Assembly (NCBI RefSeq): GCF_003316635.1
Contig: NZ_QNQP01000026.1
Location: forward strand, 1 to 34,915
DNA length: 34,915 nucleotides
From: Roseovarius dicentrarchi
GTDB lineage: Bacteria > Pseudomonadota > Alphaproteobacteria > Rhodobacterales > Rhodobacteraceae
Direction of reading: 5' to 3'
Of the stretch, positions 1-8,145 are shown in pieces (within the stretch, counting starts at the first letter, position 1; every line of letters starts with the position of its first letter). The translations under genes and the position numbers were made by a program. The notes below the pieces were generated by a model, which had not been told where the DNA came from, ran no database searches, and saw nothing but the letters and a program-made list of their open reading frames with translations.

Positions 1-31
1 GATGACCAACCGTACCCAAGGCCCCCGGAGC

Positions 32-119
32 TGTCCGGGAATTACCGAAATCCCTGTCCGGGATTTACCGAAACGCGTGTCCGGGAATTACTGAAATCCG
101 TGTCCGGGAATTAGCGAAA
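32..119. repeat. four 23-bp direct tandem repeats
   Basis: Four units with the core TGTCCGGGAATTACCGAAA start at 32, 55, 78 and 101, a constant 23-bp period. The 19-bp cores differ at only one or two bases and the 4-bp linkers vary. Because 23 is not a multiple of three, each copy is read in a different frame, so a protein repeat is unlikely. The array ends about where Toprim-like coding sequence begins. Regular repeats of this kind could be protein-binding sites (iterons), or one end of an insertion sequence with multiple terminal transposase sites, as in the IS21 family. The sequence does not decide between these. Confidence 0.85.
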
Positions 120-659
120 CCCGCAGATGGGACACGTCTGGAAATCCCGGCACTCCTTGCGGCGATCACCGACAATGCGGGTACGGTCACCGGATGTTCG
201 CGCATCTTTCTCGACGCCGAAACAGGCGGTCTGGCCGACATCGAGGCCCCCAAACGTGTGCTCGGACGCCTGCAGGGCAACGCGATCCGGTTTGGCAAAT
301 GGGCCGATTGCACCGATCTTCTCGCCGGCGAAGGGTTAGAGAACACCCTGTCCGTCGGCACGGCGCTGCCAAGGGCGGCTTTGGCCTCCTGCCTGACAGC
401 AAACCATCTCGCCGCGTTCAACTATCCATCGTCGATCCAGCGCCTCTGGATCGCGCGCGACAATGACAAGACCGGCGCGCGCGCCGCATTCTGCCTTGCA
501 GATCGCGCCGATGCGGACGGGATCGAACCGGTTGTCCTGACTCCGGAGCGGGACGACTTCAACCTGGACCTGACGACGGGCGGCGTCACGGAAATGCGTC
601 GACGGCTGGTAGCCCTCATCGGCACGAAAGTCTCCGAGCATGATCTCTGGCCCTCGTAA
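120..659 (+). pseudogene. Toprim-domain protein, 5'-truncated remnant
   Basis: The reading frame from about 126 to the TAA at 657-659 resembles the C-terminal Toprim part of plasmid and phage primase/helicase-like proteins. Visible hallmarks are a beta-rich lead-in (TGCSRIFLDAETGG), GEGLENTLS with the Toprim glutamate, a SANHLAA-like segment (TANHLAAFNYPSS) and ARDNDKTG, which supplies the acidic metal-binding pair. Full-length relatives have a zinc-finger/primase N-terminal portion of several hundred residues. Here that portion is missing and is replaced by the 23-bp repeats. The frame stays open through the repeats to position 6 but reads non-homologous residues there. An internal ATG at 258 could give 133 residues, but this would cut into the domain. 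It is probably a dead gene. Confidence 0.7.
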
Positions 660-979
660 GGCGGGATGCCGGAAGGAAGGGAGGGACAGGGCGCGGCCCT
701 TTGAGTCGCGGCGTTGACGCCCTGTTCCGTTTGGATGTCCGGGTCGATGGACCGACAGGTCGGGCGCAAAGGCGCCCTCATCCCACCCGCAACGGCCATG
801 CCCCGGAAATTTCCCCTGGGCGCGGGGCGCCCATTCCTCGCGGGACAAATTTCCGCGCCCTGCCCGTCCTGCGCTGCGCTACGGCCCTCCGGGTGCGGCC
901 GGGCTGCTGACGGTCCTGTTATCGCCCCATCCAAATCGGATCAGGACGAAACCCAAAGCCAACAAAAGGACCCAAGCCC
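660..979. other. non-coding spacer upstream of DUF2493 gene
   Basis: No credible gene is seen in these 320 bases. The spacer is very GC-rich except for a palindromic GGAAATTTCC at 805-814, whose right half AAATTTCC recurs at 847-854, giving an 8-bp inverted pair (GGAAATTT at 805-812 against AAATTTCC). This could fold or bind a protein. The likely ribosome site for the next gene is the AAAGGA at about 965-970. No clear sigma-70 promoter is visible. Confidence 0.5.
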
Positions 980-1894
980 ATGACCCTCGCTTCTTCCACC
1001 GTCACCCCCGCCTCAAGCGCCACAGCCAGCGTCCTCGACACCCTCGCCCTTTACGGCGCGACACCCCCCGCAGACGAACATGATCACCGCCCCCTGCCCG
1101 AAGAGGACCAGACCGAGGCCGCCATAACCGCCATGGTCGAGGCAAGCCACATGCTTCTCGCCGACACACAGCTCGAAGAGGATCTGCAAGAGATGCTCTG
1201 GTCGCTCACCAACATCTTTCATCGCCGCCTGACGCGCCTTGAGCGCCAGCTCGATGAGAATGAATGCGAACAGCGCGACCTGGTCAGATGCCAGGACGGC
1301 TCAGAGGTCAAAAGCCTGGAATTGGAGCGCAAGATCGACCGTGGACAAAAACTTGTCGAGCACCGGGACGCCTACGAGGCGATGCGGGATGCCTCAGCCG
1401 CCCATTTCCACACGGAGACCAGTTCGATCTGGATGCCAAGATCAGGATCGCGGGTATCGCACAAGAACCTCACAGCCTCGGTGGTCGACAGCCGTAACTT
1501 CCTCTCCGCGGAACGCCGCAAGAAGAACGAAATCCACTGCCCTGAGGGCACCCGCATCGCCTTCACCGGCGGCGACTATCAGGATTATGATGCGATCTGG
1601 ACCATCCTCGACGGCTCAAAGGAGAAATATCCGGACATGATCCTGCTGCATGGCGGCACACCGAACGGAGCAGAACGTATCGCAAGCCTCTGGGCAGAGA
1701 ACCGTGGCGTCACCCAGGTGATCTTCCGGCCCGACTGGAAATCCCACAACAAAGCGGCTCCCTTCAAGCGCAACGATCAACTCCTGAAGACCATGCCGAA
1801 AGGCATCATCGCCTGCCCCGGCTCCGGCATTCACGAGAACCTCGTCGACAAAGCCCGCAAGCTGGGCATTCCGGTCAAAAGGATCGGGGGCTAA
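980..1894 (+). CDS. DUF2493 (SLOG-like) domain protein
   Basis: This 304-residue protein has a charged helical N-terminal two-thirds and a C-terminal DUF2493 domain at about residues 190-304. The domain starts with the Rossmann-type strand RIAFTGGDYQDYDAIW, followed by ILLHGGTPNGAERIA with the Gly-Gly turn typical of SLOG/YspA nucleotide-binding folds. FRPDWKSHNKAAPFKRN and IIACPGSGIHENLVDKA complete the pattern. SLOG domains are thought to bind nucleotides or nucleotide-derived ligands, but the role of this family on plasmids is not established. The ATG at 980 follows AAAGGACCCAAGCCC. The gene follows the Toprim remnant, a pairing common on Rhodobacterales replicons. Its stop overlaps the convergent small ORF by 4 bp. 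Confidence 0.85.
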   Translation: MTLASSTVTPASSATASVLDTLALYGATPPADEHDHRPLPEEDQTEAAITAMVEASHMLLADTQLEEDLQEMLWSLTNIFHRRLTRLERQLDENECEQRDLVRCQDGSEVKSLELERKIDRGQKLVEHRDAYEAMRDASAAHFHTETSSIWMPRSGSRVSHKNLTASVVDSRNFLSAERRKKNEIHCPEGTRIAFTGGDYQDYDAIWTILDGSKEKYPDMILLHGGTPNGAERIASLWAENRGVTQVIFRPDWKSHNKAAPFKRNDQLLKTMPKGIIACPGSGIHENLVDKARKLGIPVKRIGG

Positions 1895-2079
1895 GGCTCC
1901 CTTTCTACTGGCGCGTGTTCAGCGAGGATGCGCGCCAGACAATCGATTTCGTTCATGACATCGACAATGTCGCGATCAGCTGACGTCTGAAGATATTGTT
2001 GCAGCGCAAAGCTGGTGTCGGGTTTTGCGGCAAGAGTGGCAAGTTTTCGCGCAATATCCTCAAATGGGTCTGGCTCCAT
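1891..2079 (-). CDS. small acidic hypothetical protein
   Basis: This 62-residue ORF starts at an ATG at 2079. A GTG at 2088 would add three residues, but AGGTGAG lies at a better distance from the ATG. The product is helical and acidic with no helix-turn-helix, membrane segment or cysteine pair that I can see, and I do not recognise a family. It diverges from dotD across a 105-bp region holding an AT-rich palindrome, so it may be co-regulated with the transfer genes or be a regulatory partner. That is inference from position. It overlaps the end of the DUF2493 gene tail to tail. Confidence 0.5.
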   Translation of the reverse strand: MEPDPFEDIARKLATLAAKPDTSFALQQYLQTSADRDIVDVMNEIDCLARILAEHAPVEREP

Positions 2080-2118
2080 GATGCTCACCTATGAAGTTGC
2101 CGTTCGTCGTGCTCTTAT

Positions 2119-2136
2119 ATCATTATATATAACGAT
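2119..2136. promoter_or_regulatory. AT-rich operator-like palindrome (copy 1)
   Basis: ATCATTATATATAACGAT is an 18-bp palindrome with one mismatch at its fourth base. It lies between the divergent small ORF (start 2079) and dotD (start 2185). The same sequence, fully symmetric, occurs at 16542-16559 in the other divergent control region of the transfer genes. Position and repetition indicate an operator or a symmetric promoter element. The protein that binds it is not identifiable here. Confidence 0.65.
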
Positions 2137-2184
2137 ACCTAAGTAACAGGGTTTGGATCAACTCACCGATAAACGGGACGAACG

Positions 2185-2712
2185 ATGGGGACGTGGATGC
2201 GACTGGCCCAGAACATATTTTTGAACTTCGTGCTTCTGAGCGCCGCCGCCTGCACGGTTGCCAGAGAGCCTGAAAGTACCAGCCTGTCCGCCCTCATAGA
2301 GGCGGAAACGTCAATGGTGGACCGCGAGATTGGCGACGCTGGTCTCTATACCGGCGTTCTGGAACCCTACGCGACAGGCACCGCGACCCTCAAGAACCCG
2401 GATCACGTGACGGACGAACGCCTGATGACCGTCGTGCAGTCCGCCTTCACCGGCCCGATCGAAGACTTCGTTTCCAGGATGGCGCTCGAGACCGGATATC
2501 GGGTCATCGCCCAAGGCGAGAAACCCGGCGCGCCGATTCTGATCACCTTGGTCCAACGCAACCTGCCCGTCATGGGCGCGCTGCGCGAGGCGTTCTTTCA
2601 AGGCAAGGCGCGCGCCGGGCTGGTTGTCGATCAGCGCTCAAAAACCATGACGATCATCTACAGCAGGCCGGAACGAAGTCCGGTGCCACATATCGAGGAC
2701 ACGGAAGTATGA
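2185..2712 (+). CDS. dotD: DotD/TraH-family T4BSS outer-membrane lipoprotein
   Basis: This 175-residue protein starts with a hydrophobic export segment (about residues 8-23) ending in LLSAAAC, a passable lipobox, so it is probably a lipoprotein. The C-terminal region (about 85-165) fits the DotD fold related to secretin N0 domains: PIEDFVSRMALETGYRV, then GEKPGAPILITLVQRNLPV, ending in the strand KTMTIIYSRP. In Legionella and IncI plasmids DotD (TraH) assists DotC and DotH in building the outer-membrane core ring. It is the first gene of a dotD-dotC-dotB unit, the same order as traH-traI-traJ of IncI plasmids. It overlaps dotC by 4 bp (ATGA). Confidence 0.85.
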   Translation: MGTWMRLAQNIFLNFVLLSAAACTVAREPESTSLSALIEAETSMVDREIGDAGLYTGVLEPYATGTATLKNPDHVTDERLMTVVQSAFTGPIEDFVSRMALETGYRVIAQGEKPGAPILITLVQRNLPVMGALREAFFQGKARAGLVVDQRSKTMTIIYSRPERSPVPHIEDTEV

Positions 2713-3605
2713 TGCGCCTCTCTCGCAAACCGCTGGTGCCGCTTCTGGCTGTCCTTGTCCTAGCCGGGTGCGAAAATCTCAAGCCGCTGGCTTCCGAACT
2801 TCAGGAGCCGGATCCGATCTTCATCGGTGGACCTGATCAATATCGCTCGAACCGGCCCCCGGCCGATTTCGCTGAATTCAGCGCGCGCACCCGGCGCGGC
2901 AATTACGAGACTTCGGTGGAGGACGAGCGCTACGATCTGTTGCGCGAAGCTGCCGTCTCCTATTCGGCGCAGGCCGGCTACCAGCATCGCGTCTGGGAAG
3001 TCATGCGGCAGTTGGAACGCGACAGCCCAAAGCTGTCCCGAACGTTTGATTTCAACAGAGTCTCCTACAGCGCGCCGAGAGAGACAGGATATATCCTCCC
3101 CCCCGTTGTCAGCCGCGCCACCGCCGCCATCAATGTGGATGAGAGCGGGCAATCCGCAGTGGCCGCCGACGAATTCTACCGTCTCGAGATACCCGGTCGG
3201 ATTGTCACGATTGTGCCGACCTGGCGCGACTACCTTGTTATCTCACTCGAAGAGGCGAGCGATCCCGACGATGATTTCCTGCCGCAAGATAAAGAGGAAA
3301 AGCAGGTGTTTGACCGCTTCGCCGCCGAAGGCTGGCAGGCCGGTGTCGAACAGGCTGACGAGGCGCTCGCACTCAACTTCGCAAGGCTGAAACGTGACTA
3401 TTTGGGCATGGTTGAATATCGCCGAATGGTTCAGGCCGGGCTGGTCATGGAACTGGTGATCCAATCCAGCGAACGACGCTCCGCCGGCGACGGGGACGAA
3501 CTCTTCATCGGTGAGCGCCGGGTCAAGATTGTCAGTTCCGCCCGTTTTGTGCGCGATCCCAGCCAGTGGAAACCATTGCAGAGGCGCTATGCGGTGACGA
3601 AATGA
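2709..3605 (+). CDS. dotC: DotC/TraI-family T4BSS lipoprotein
   Basis: This 298-residue protein has a clear lipoprotein signal (LLAVLVLAGC, lipidated Cys at about residue 20). The mature part has the DotC pattern: an N-terminal charged segment, the region LLREAAVSYSAQAGYQHRVWEV, a central RIVTIVPTWRDYLVISLEE strand region and a helical C-terminus with GWQAGVEQADEALALNFARLKRDY. DotC (called TraI in IncI plasmids; not the F-plasmid relaxase) is an outer-membrane lipoprotein that, with DotD, places the secretin-like DotH in the outer membrane. The start ATG overlaps the dotD stop, and its stop overlaps the dotB start (ATGA), indicating a coupled operon. Confidence 0.87.
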   Translation: MMRLSRKPLVPLLAVLVLAGCENLKPLASELQEPDPIFIGGPDQYRSNRPPADFAEFSARTRRGNYETSVEDERYDLLREAAVSYSAQAGYQHRVWEVMRQLERDSPKLSRTFDFNRVSYSAPRETGYILPPVVSRATAAINVDESGQSAVAADEFYRLEIPGRIVTIVPTWRDYLVISLEEASDPDDDFLPQDKEEKQVFDRFAAEGWQAGVEQADEALALNFARLKRDYLGMVEYRRMVQAGLVMELVIQSSERRSAGDGDELFIGERRVKIVSSARFVRDPSQWKPLQRRYAVTK

Positions 3606-4837
3606 TCGATCTGGACCGAATAGCTCTCGAGCCTGATGATCCGAAGGCAGCTGAGGTCACGATCCTGAAGGATGAGCCAAATCGGTTCGACAGTGATCTG
3701 TCTGCGTTTGACCACTTTCTTGTCGGAGCCGCGATGAAGGGAGCCTCGGATATCAATATCAGCGCGGACCTGAGGATGCGGGTTCAGCTGCACGGTGATC
3801 AGAAACTCGCCACCAGGCGTCGCCTGCTGATCACCGAGGTTCAGGCGATGCTGGCGCATCTGTGGTCAGCAAATGACGCGATGTCCCTGGTGAGCGCGGG
3901 GCGGCCATTGGATTTTTCCTATGAGAAGAAAATCGATCGCAAACGGAGTCAGAGGTTCCGCGTGAATGCGACAGGTGAGCAAAGGTTCGGCACCAACGGG
4001 GTACAGATCACGCTGCGCGCCCTGCCCGACACAACACCGACCCTGGATGACGTTGGGCTCGAAGAAGAGCTGCGCGACCGGTTGGAGCCAGCGAGCGGGA
4101 TCATCGTCGTGGCCGGCGCGACGGGTCACGGCAAGTCGACGACCATGGCGGCCATGACACGGTGTCATCTGGAGAACCGGCAACGTTCTCGCAAGATCAT
4201 CGATCTACAAGCGCCCATTGAATACACGTTCCGCGACATCAACACCGACGCCGCCGATGTCGCATCCTTCATCAGCCAGTCCGAGATCGGTGTTGGCCGC
4301 AACATCCCCACCTTTGCGGAAGGAGTTCGCGCCGCGATGCGGCGTGCGCCTGCTGTCATCAATGTCGGTGAGAGCCGGGACCGTGAAAGCATGGAGGCCT
4401 GTATCGAAGCCTGTCTCACCGGTCATCTGGTGAACACGACGACACATGCGGGATCGATCACCGAGGCGCTCCGGCGCATGGCTTTTTTGTTCCCGTCGGA
4501 GGAGCAGGAGGCACGCTCCTTCGATCTGATGACCTCGCTCAATCTCATCATCTGGCAAAGGCTGGTTAAAACTGCAGACGGCAAAGGACGCGTCGCGCTG
4601 CGCGAGTATCTGGTCTTTGATCAGAGCGTGCGGGATCGATTCCTGAGCGTTCCTCCCCTGGAATGGGTAAACGTCGTTAAGGGGGTATTTTCGGACAGCC
4701 TCTCCAATCCGAACCTGGTTGCCAGGACGATGACGCAGTCCGCCGAGCAGTTGGTGCAGCGCAAAATCGTCAAGGCGGCGGATGTCTCTGGAATTATTCA
4801 GGCCGGGCTCGGGTTTCTGGGCCAGCTCAAGCTCTAG
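3602..4837 (+). CDS. dotB: DotB/TraJ-family secretion ATPase
   Basis: This 411-residue VirB11/PilT-like hexameric ATPase should sit at the cytoplasmic face of the channel and energise substrate transfer. The Walker A motif GATGHGKST is at residues 172-180. An acidic Asp-box-like segment (IIDLQAPIEYTF) follows, then Walker B AVINVGESRDRESMEA at about 250, with the NVGES form instead of the usual VGEAR. A His box (GHLVNTTTHAGS) follows at about 275. The ATG at 3602 is chosen because it overlaps the dotC TGA in ATGA. A start at 3566 would add 12 residues deep inside dotC. No Shine-Dalgarno is needed for a coupled start. Confidence 0.92.
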   Translation: MIDLDRIALEPDDPKAAEVTILKDEPNRFDSDLSAFDHFLVGAAMKGASDINISADLRMRVQLHGDQKLATRRRLLITEVQAMLAHLWSANDAMSLVSAGRPLDFSYEKKIDRKRSQRFRVNATGEQRFGTNGVQITLRALPDTTPTLDDVGLEEELRDRLEPASGIIVVAGATGHGKSTTMAAMTRCHLENRQRSRKIIDLQAPIEYTFRDINTDAADVASFISQSEIGVGRNIPTFAEGVRAAMRRAPAVINVGESRDRESMEACIEACLTGHLVNTTTHAGSITEALRRMAFLFPSEEQEARSFDLMTSLNLIIWQRLVKTADGKGRVALREYLVFDQSVRDRFLSVPPLEWVNVVKGVFSDSLSNPNLVARTMTQSAEQLVQRKIVKAADVSGIIQAGLGFLGQLKL

Positions 4838-4859
4838 TCATTGTTCCAGTATCACGCAT

Positions 4860-4875
4860 ATCATTAAATATTACG
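4860..4875. promoter_or_regulatory. possible degenerate copy of the transfer-region operator
   Basis: In the AT-rich 78-bp gap after dotB, ATCATTAAATATTACG partly matches the left half and centre of the palindromes at 2119 and 16541. A second ATCATT follows at 4882. The match is weak and such runs arise by chance in AT-rich DNA. It may mark a separate promoter for the next gene. Confidence 0.25.
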
Positions 4876-4915
4876 TTACATATCATTTCAAAAGGCTGGC
4901 AAGAAAGCACCATCC

Positions 4916-5308
4916 GTGACATACTTTGATATGTTCAAATGGTTCAAGAAGACGCGACAGTCGCATAGCGAGATCGGCTACTGGGTCCAGCTCGGTGGCC
5001 AGTGGTTGGCTGTCGGCCTGATGATCTATTTCTGGCGCGCCATGCTTCACATGCTGGATTCAGTGGAGGTGTTTGCCGGTGCCTGGCAGGAAAGCCGTTC
5101 AGAGCATTTTGGGTTTGTTGACGGCTTGGTCGCGATCCCCGCGCATCTGATCTCGGAACCGATCTATTTCCTGCAACTGGCGTCGATCCTCTTCGTTTTG
5201 CACCTGACGGTAAACCGCGCGGGATATCGTGGTCCTTGGCATATGCCTCATAAGTTCAACAGTGGCGGCTTGGGTGCGCTGGTGGTGATGTCCGTGTTTC
5301 GCCGATAG
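4916..5308 (+). CDS. small inner-membrane protein of the transfer region
   Basis: Encodes 130 residues from a GTG at 4916, with AAGAAAG upstream as a possible ribosome site; an ATG at 4931 would give 125. Two hydrophobic segments are visible, at about residues 27-47 (WLAVGLMIYFWRAMLHM) and 78-97 (IYFLQLASILFVLHLTV), with a basic C-terminus. It is therefore probably an integral inner-membrane protein. It follows dotB, where IncI plasmids carry traK/traL, but I see no family signature and do not assign a name. It abuts the stop codon of convergent traY exactly (TAG then CTA), so the region has no room for a separate terminator. Confidence 0.7.
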   Translation: MTYFDMFKWFKKTRQSHSEIGYWVQLGGQWLAVGLMIYFWRAMLHMLDSVEVFAGAWQESRSEHFGFVDGLVAIPAHLISEPIYFLQLASILFVLHLTVNRAGYRGPWHMPHKFNSGGLGALVVMSVFRR

Positions 5309-7597
5309 CTACTTGTCCTTGGCAGCTTTGTTCCCCAATTGTCGTGGACGTGCGCGGTTGTTCGCCAACCCGATATTGCCGGCTTGGCTAAGTGTGCCAC
5401 CAGCCGCAGCCCCGGTTTGATAAGCTCCCCCCGCCCCAATCGCACGCGCCGTCATCGCGGTTCCTGCCCCGAGATCGTCGCCGATCCCATCAATCCATTT
5501 GAAGACCCGCGCCGGAAATACGTTGATCAGGCTGAACGACCAATCGATGATGACGACGTAGAGCAAGCCGACAAACACGGTCAGCACCGCCATCGTCAGG
5601 AACTGAGATAAGACCCCAAACGCGCCTGGGTCTGCCGCCATCTGTGAACTCAGTGCTGCAAACAGCATCCCGTTGAGTGAGAAGGCTGCGATCCGGAACA
5701 GGACCATGCCGAGCAGGAACCCGAACACCATCAGCAGCGGTGTCAGAAACAGCATCAACAGGAGCGACCATCCCTTGCGAGAGATGTTGGACGAAATTCC
5801 GTGACCGTCCATCGAGAGCATAGCGACAGCCCAAAGGGGCGCTGCAAAGACGGCCTCAATCACCAGGAGCATGAAGGCGAGGATCGCGATGAGCCAGATG
5901 ACAGCCGGAAGATAGGGCAGAACGAAACCGACAAAAATTGCGGCAAAGATGCCGATCTGGAACAACCCGCTGGTCAAAGAGGCAAGCGTCGCCGGGATCG
6001 AGCCGAACAGGGGAACCGCCGACGCCGTTGCAAGCACCCCGATGGCGACGACCGCATAGGTCAGAAACGTTGAGGCATATGCCATCAGACCGATCATCGG
6101 ATCGACGGTGATCGTGTCCGGCGCCAGCAGCTGGATACCTTTCAGAAGATTTGTCGGCGGCGGCAGAAAGTTTTCAGGTGAGGACGCATCGTCTCCCGCA
6201 TAGGCGCGTTCTGTGATGAACTCGCGCAGCCCGGCGTTGGCGGCTGCCTCGTTCCAGGCCGACACGCTCGCATTATAGCTCGCGCCTATGCCGGCCAATA
6301 TCTTTTGCGCATCGCGGTCCGCATTGCTCTGGAACCAGTAGGTCCTGCCGAGCTCGGTCGCCAGCGTGTTCTGGACTCCGCCGCTGAGCGTCGTCGAGAT
6401 CAGCGTGCCCGGCGTTGCCGTCGGAAACATGCCCGCAACCGCGTTGGCGTCGCCGGATATCTTGCTGATCAGCATGTAATAGGACCCGGCCATCATCCAG
6501 CCGCCCGTCTTCAGATCCCCGGCAATTGCAGTCGGAGCGGACAGCGCACCGCTCCCGTCCGACCCGATGGACTGGATCTGCTGGCTGATCGGCGTCCCAC
6601 TCTCGGTCTGAACCAGGGCGGACAGCGCGCTCGGGTTCACGATCGGATTGACGATTGCGGAATGCTGCTGGCGCAGCATGCGCATCATGGTTGCGAGGTT
6701 TGGGAAATCGCCCGGCGCGATTATGTCGCGGGCCGAAATCTTCGCGACGACCGTCTCGGCCGAGCCGCGCATTTCGGTACGCAACGCGTCGATCAAATTG
6801 CGCATGCCGGTATTGATGGTGTCCATATTCGTCGCCGGGCTGATGCGTTTCAGGGCAGCTGTTGCCGGCGGCAGCGTCACCGATCCGCAGGCGCTGGTGA
6901 TCGTCGGTGTCGAGTAGGTCAGGATCTGCGGCGTGTATCCGTCGATCAGATCGGTGGCGGAGGCCGGGGCAAGGTCGGACCAGATACCGCCGCTCACCAG
7001 TTGAAGATCGCCGCCCTTGGAAACCTCATAGTTATAGGCCGCGCGGCAGAATTCCATGCGCCAGAGTTGCTGCAGGAAGCGCGCGTCCGAGCCTACGTAA
7101 TCGGTGCCAACGATAGGCACTTCGTCGGAGACGATGAGATCGGCCGTCTGGTTCCAGAAGAAGGTGCCCGCGGCGGTGCCGGCGCGCACCACGTAGGAGA
7201 TGCCGTGCTGGATACCATTATAACCATTGTCGAGGGGGATCAGCAGGGCGAAGGCGGTCAGGATTCGGATCGGCACCCAGATCGTCGATTTCTGGCCAAG
7301 CACGATGCCTTCATGGGCGGAATCCAGCGTCCCCTGAAAGATATTGTAAAGCAGGAAGAGCCCGCCGACCGCCAGGAACAGGATGTTGAACGACAACATC
7401 AGGAGCGAGATGACGGTGCGGTTGTTCGCGGTCGGCCCGGGGAACAGGTCTCCGAAGATCAGGTTGAAGAAGGTGTTGGAGCGATCGTCGCCCTGCCCGC
7501 TGAAGATGTCCGGCACGCTGATGGCCTGCGCCCACCCGCCATCGCTGGAGGCCAGAAGCAGGCCCAGAGCCAGAGTGACGGTCAGAATCGCTTTCAT
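5309..7597 (-). CDS. traY: DotA/TraY-family polytopic membrane protein
   Basis: This 762-residue protein has an N-terminal signal sequence (about 1-24, ending GWAQA) and a large periplasmic region between groups of transmembrane segments. Hydrophobic runs lie at about residues 63-85 and 110-122, with several more between 510 and 690. The C-terminal tail is glycine- and alanine-rich. This arrangement and length fit DotA of Legionella and TraY of IncI plasmids, central inner-membrane channel-associated proteins; TraY of IncI is also the target of entry exclusion. It is the last gene of the reverse-strand operon, overlapping traX by 4 bp (ATGA), and is in the same terminal position as in IncI. 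Confidence 0.88.
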   Translation of the reverse strand: MKAILTVTLALGLLLASSDGGWAQAISVPDIFSGQGDDRSNTFFNLIFGDLFPGPTANNRTVISLLMLSFNILFLAVGGLFLLYNIFQGTLDSAHEGIVLGQKSTIWVPIRILTAFALLIPLDNGYNGIQHGISYVVRAGTAAGTFFWNQTADLIVSDEVPIVGTDYVGSDARFLQQLWRMEFCRAAYNYEVSKGGDLQLVSGGIWSDLAPASATDLIDGYTPQILTYSTPTITSACGSVTLPPATAALKRISPATNMDTINTGMRNLIDALRTEMRGSAETVVAKISARDIIAPGDFPNLATMMRMLRQQHSAIVNPIVNPSALSALVQTESGTPISQQIQSIGSDGSGALSAPTAIAGDLKTGGWMMAGSYYMLISKISGDANAVAGMFPTATPGTLISTTLSGGVQNTLATELGRTYWFQSNADRDAQKILAGIGASYNASVSAWNEAAANAGLREFITERAYAGDDASSPENFLPPPTNLLKGIQLLAPDTITVDPMIGLMAYASTFLTYAVVAIGVLATASAVPLFGSIPATLASLTSGLFQIGIFAAIFVGFVLPYLPAVIWLIAILAFMLLVIEAVFAAPLWAVAMLSMDGHGISSNISRKGWSLLLMLFLTPLLMVFGFLLGMVLFRIAAFSLNGMLFAALSSQMAADPGAFGVLSQFLTMAVLTVFVGLLYVVIIDWSFSLINVFPARVFKWIDGIGDDLGAGTAMTARAIGAGGAYQTGAAAGGTLSQAGNIGLANNRARPRQLGNKAAKDK

Positions 7598-8127
7598 TTG
7601 TCCCGCTTTCGGCGCGGGAGGATGATCTGCATGTTGCGTGGCAGGCGCGAGGTCATGTAATCGTAGAACCCGCCGAAGCGGCCCTGCTCGATGATCCAGG
7701 CGAAGAAATCGGCGCGGACCGCCCGAAACATTGAGAACAGAAAGAGCGCAACAAGCCCGATGACAAACACCCGGCTGATATCAAAGAAGATGAGGCCAAC
7801 AGGGATTGCCAGCACGGCGACCAGCCCGGCATATTGGAAACAGCTTTGCTGCGTCCGCCAGCCTTCATACTGTCGCTGTAATTGCGCCGCGCTCATGGAG
7901 CGGGCCATTTCCTGAAACCGCTCGATCCCGCCGTCATCGTAACGGCCTGTCAGCCCTTTGGAATCCAGCGCTCTGGGCCGGACCCGATCGGCAAGTTCGC
8001 CAATGAAATCCGCGCCAAACCTACTGGCCTCGAAAGCTCTGTGAATGCCACCACGGCGCGCGAAGAACCCGGCCGCGCGTCTTGCACGGCTCTTTTTTGG
8101 CTCATTGTCATCCTGGGTGCGCGCCAT
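7594..8127 (-). CDS. TraX-like membrane protein
   Basis: This 177-residue protein has a basic N-terminus (MARTQDDNEPKKSRARRAA) and two adjacent hydrophobic segments at about 102-118 and 121-137 (GLVAVLAIPVGLIFFD and VFVIGLVALFLFSMF). The C-terminus is basic. In IncI plasmids traX lies directly before traY and encodes a protein of similar size with paired membrane segments. Assignment rests on this position, the length and the topology rather than a diagnostic motif. No convincing Shine-Dalgarno precedes the ATG at 8127, and its 18-bp distance from traW suggests coupling. Its stop overlaps the traY start. Confidence 0.65.
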   Translation of the reverse strand: MARTQDDNEPKKSRARRAAGFFARRGGIHRAFEASRFGADFIGELADRVRPRALDSKGLTGRYDDGGIERFQEMARSMSAAQLQRQYEGWRTQQSCFQYAGLVAVLAIPVGLIFFDISRVFVIGLVALFLFSMFRAVRADFFAWIIEQGRFGGFYDYMTSRLPRNMQIILPRRKRDK

Positions 8128-8145
8128 GTTCGATCAACCAGTCTG

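Noticed and set aside
32..119. Short regular repeats as a CRISPR array
   Set aside because: The linkers are only 4 bp, with no room for spacers, and no cas gene is present.
2709..3605. DotC as a conjugative relaxase because IncI plasmids call it TraI
   Set aside because: It is a lipoprotein with a lipobox and no HUH or tyrosine motifs. The shared name is coincidental, and no relaxase was found in the window.
6305..7660. A 451-codon forward open frame across the traY region
   Set aside because: It is the antisense shadow of traY: GC-rich coding DNA keeps this frame open, the product is Arg/Asp/Gln-rich without any domain, and traY on the other strand has a clear signal peptide and membrane helices.
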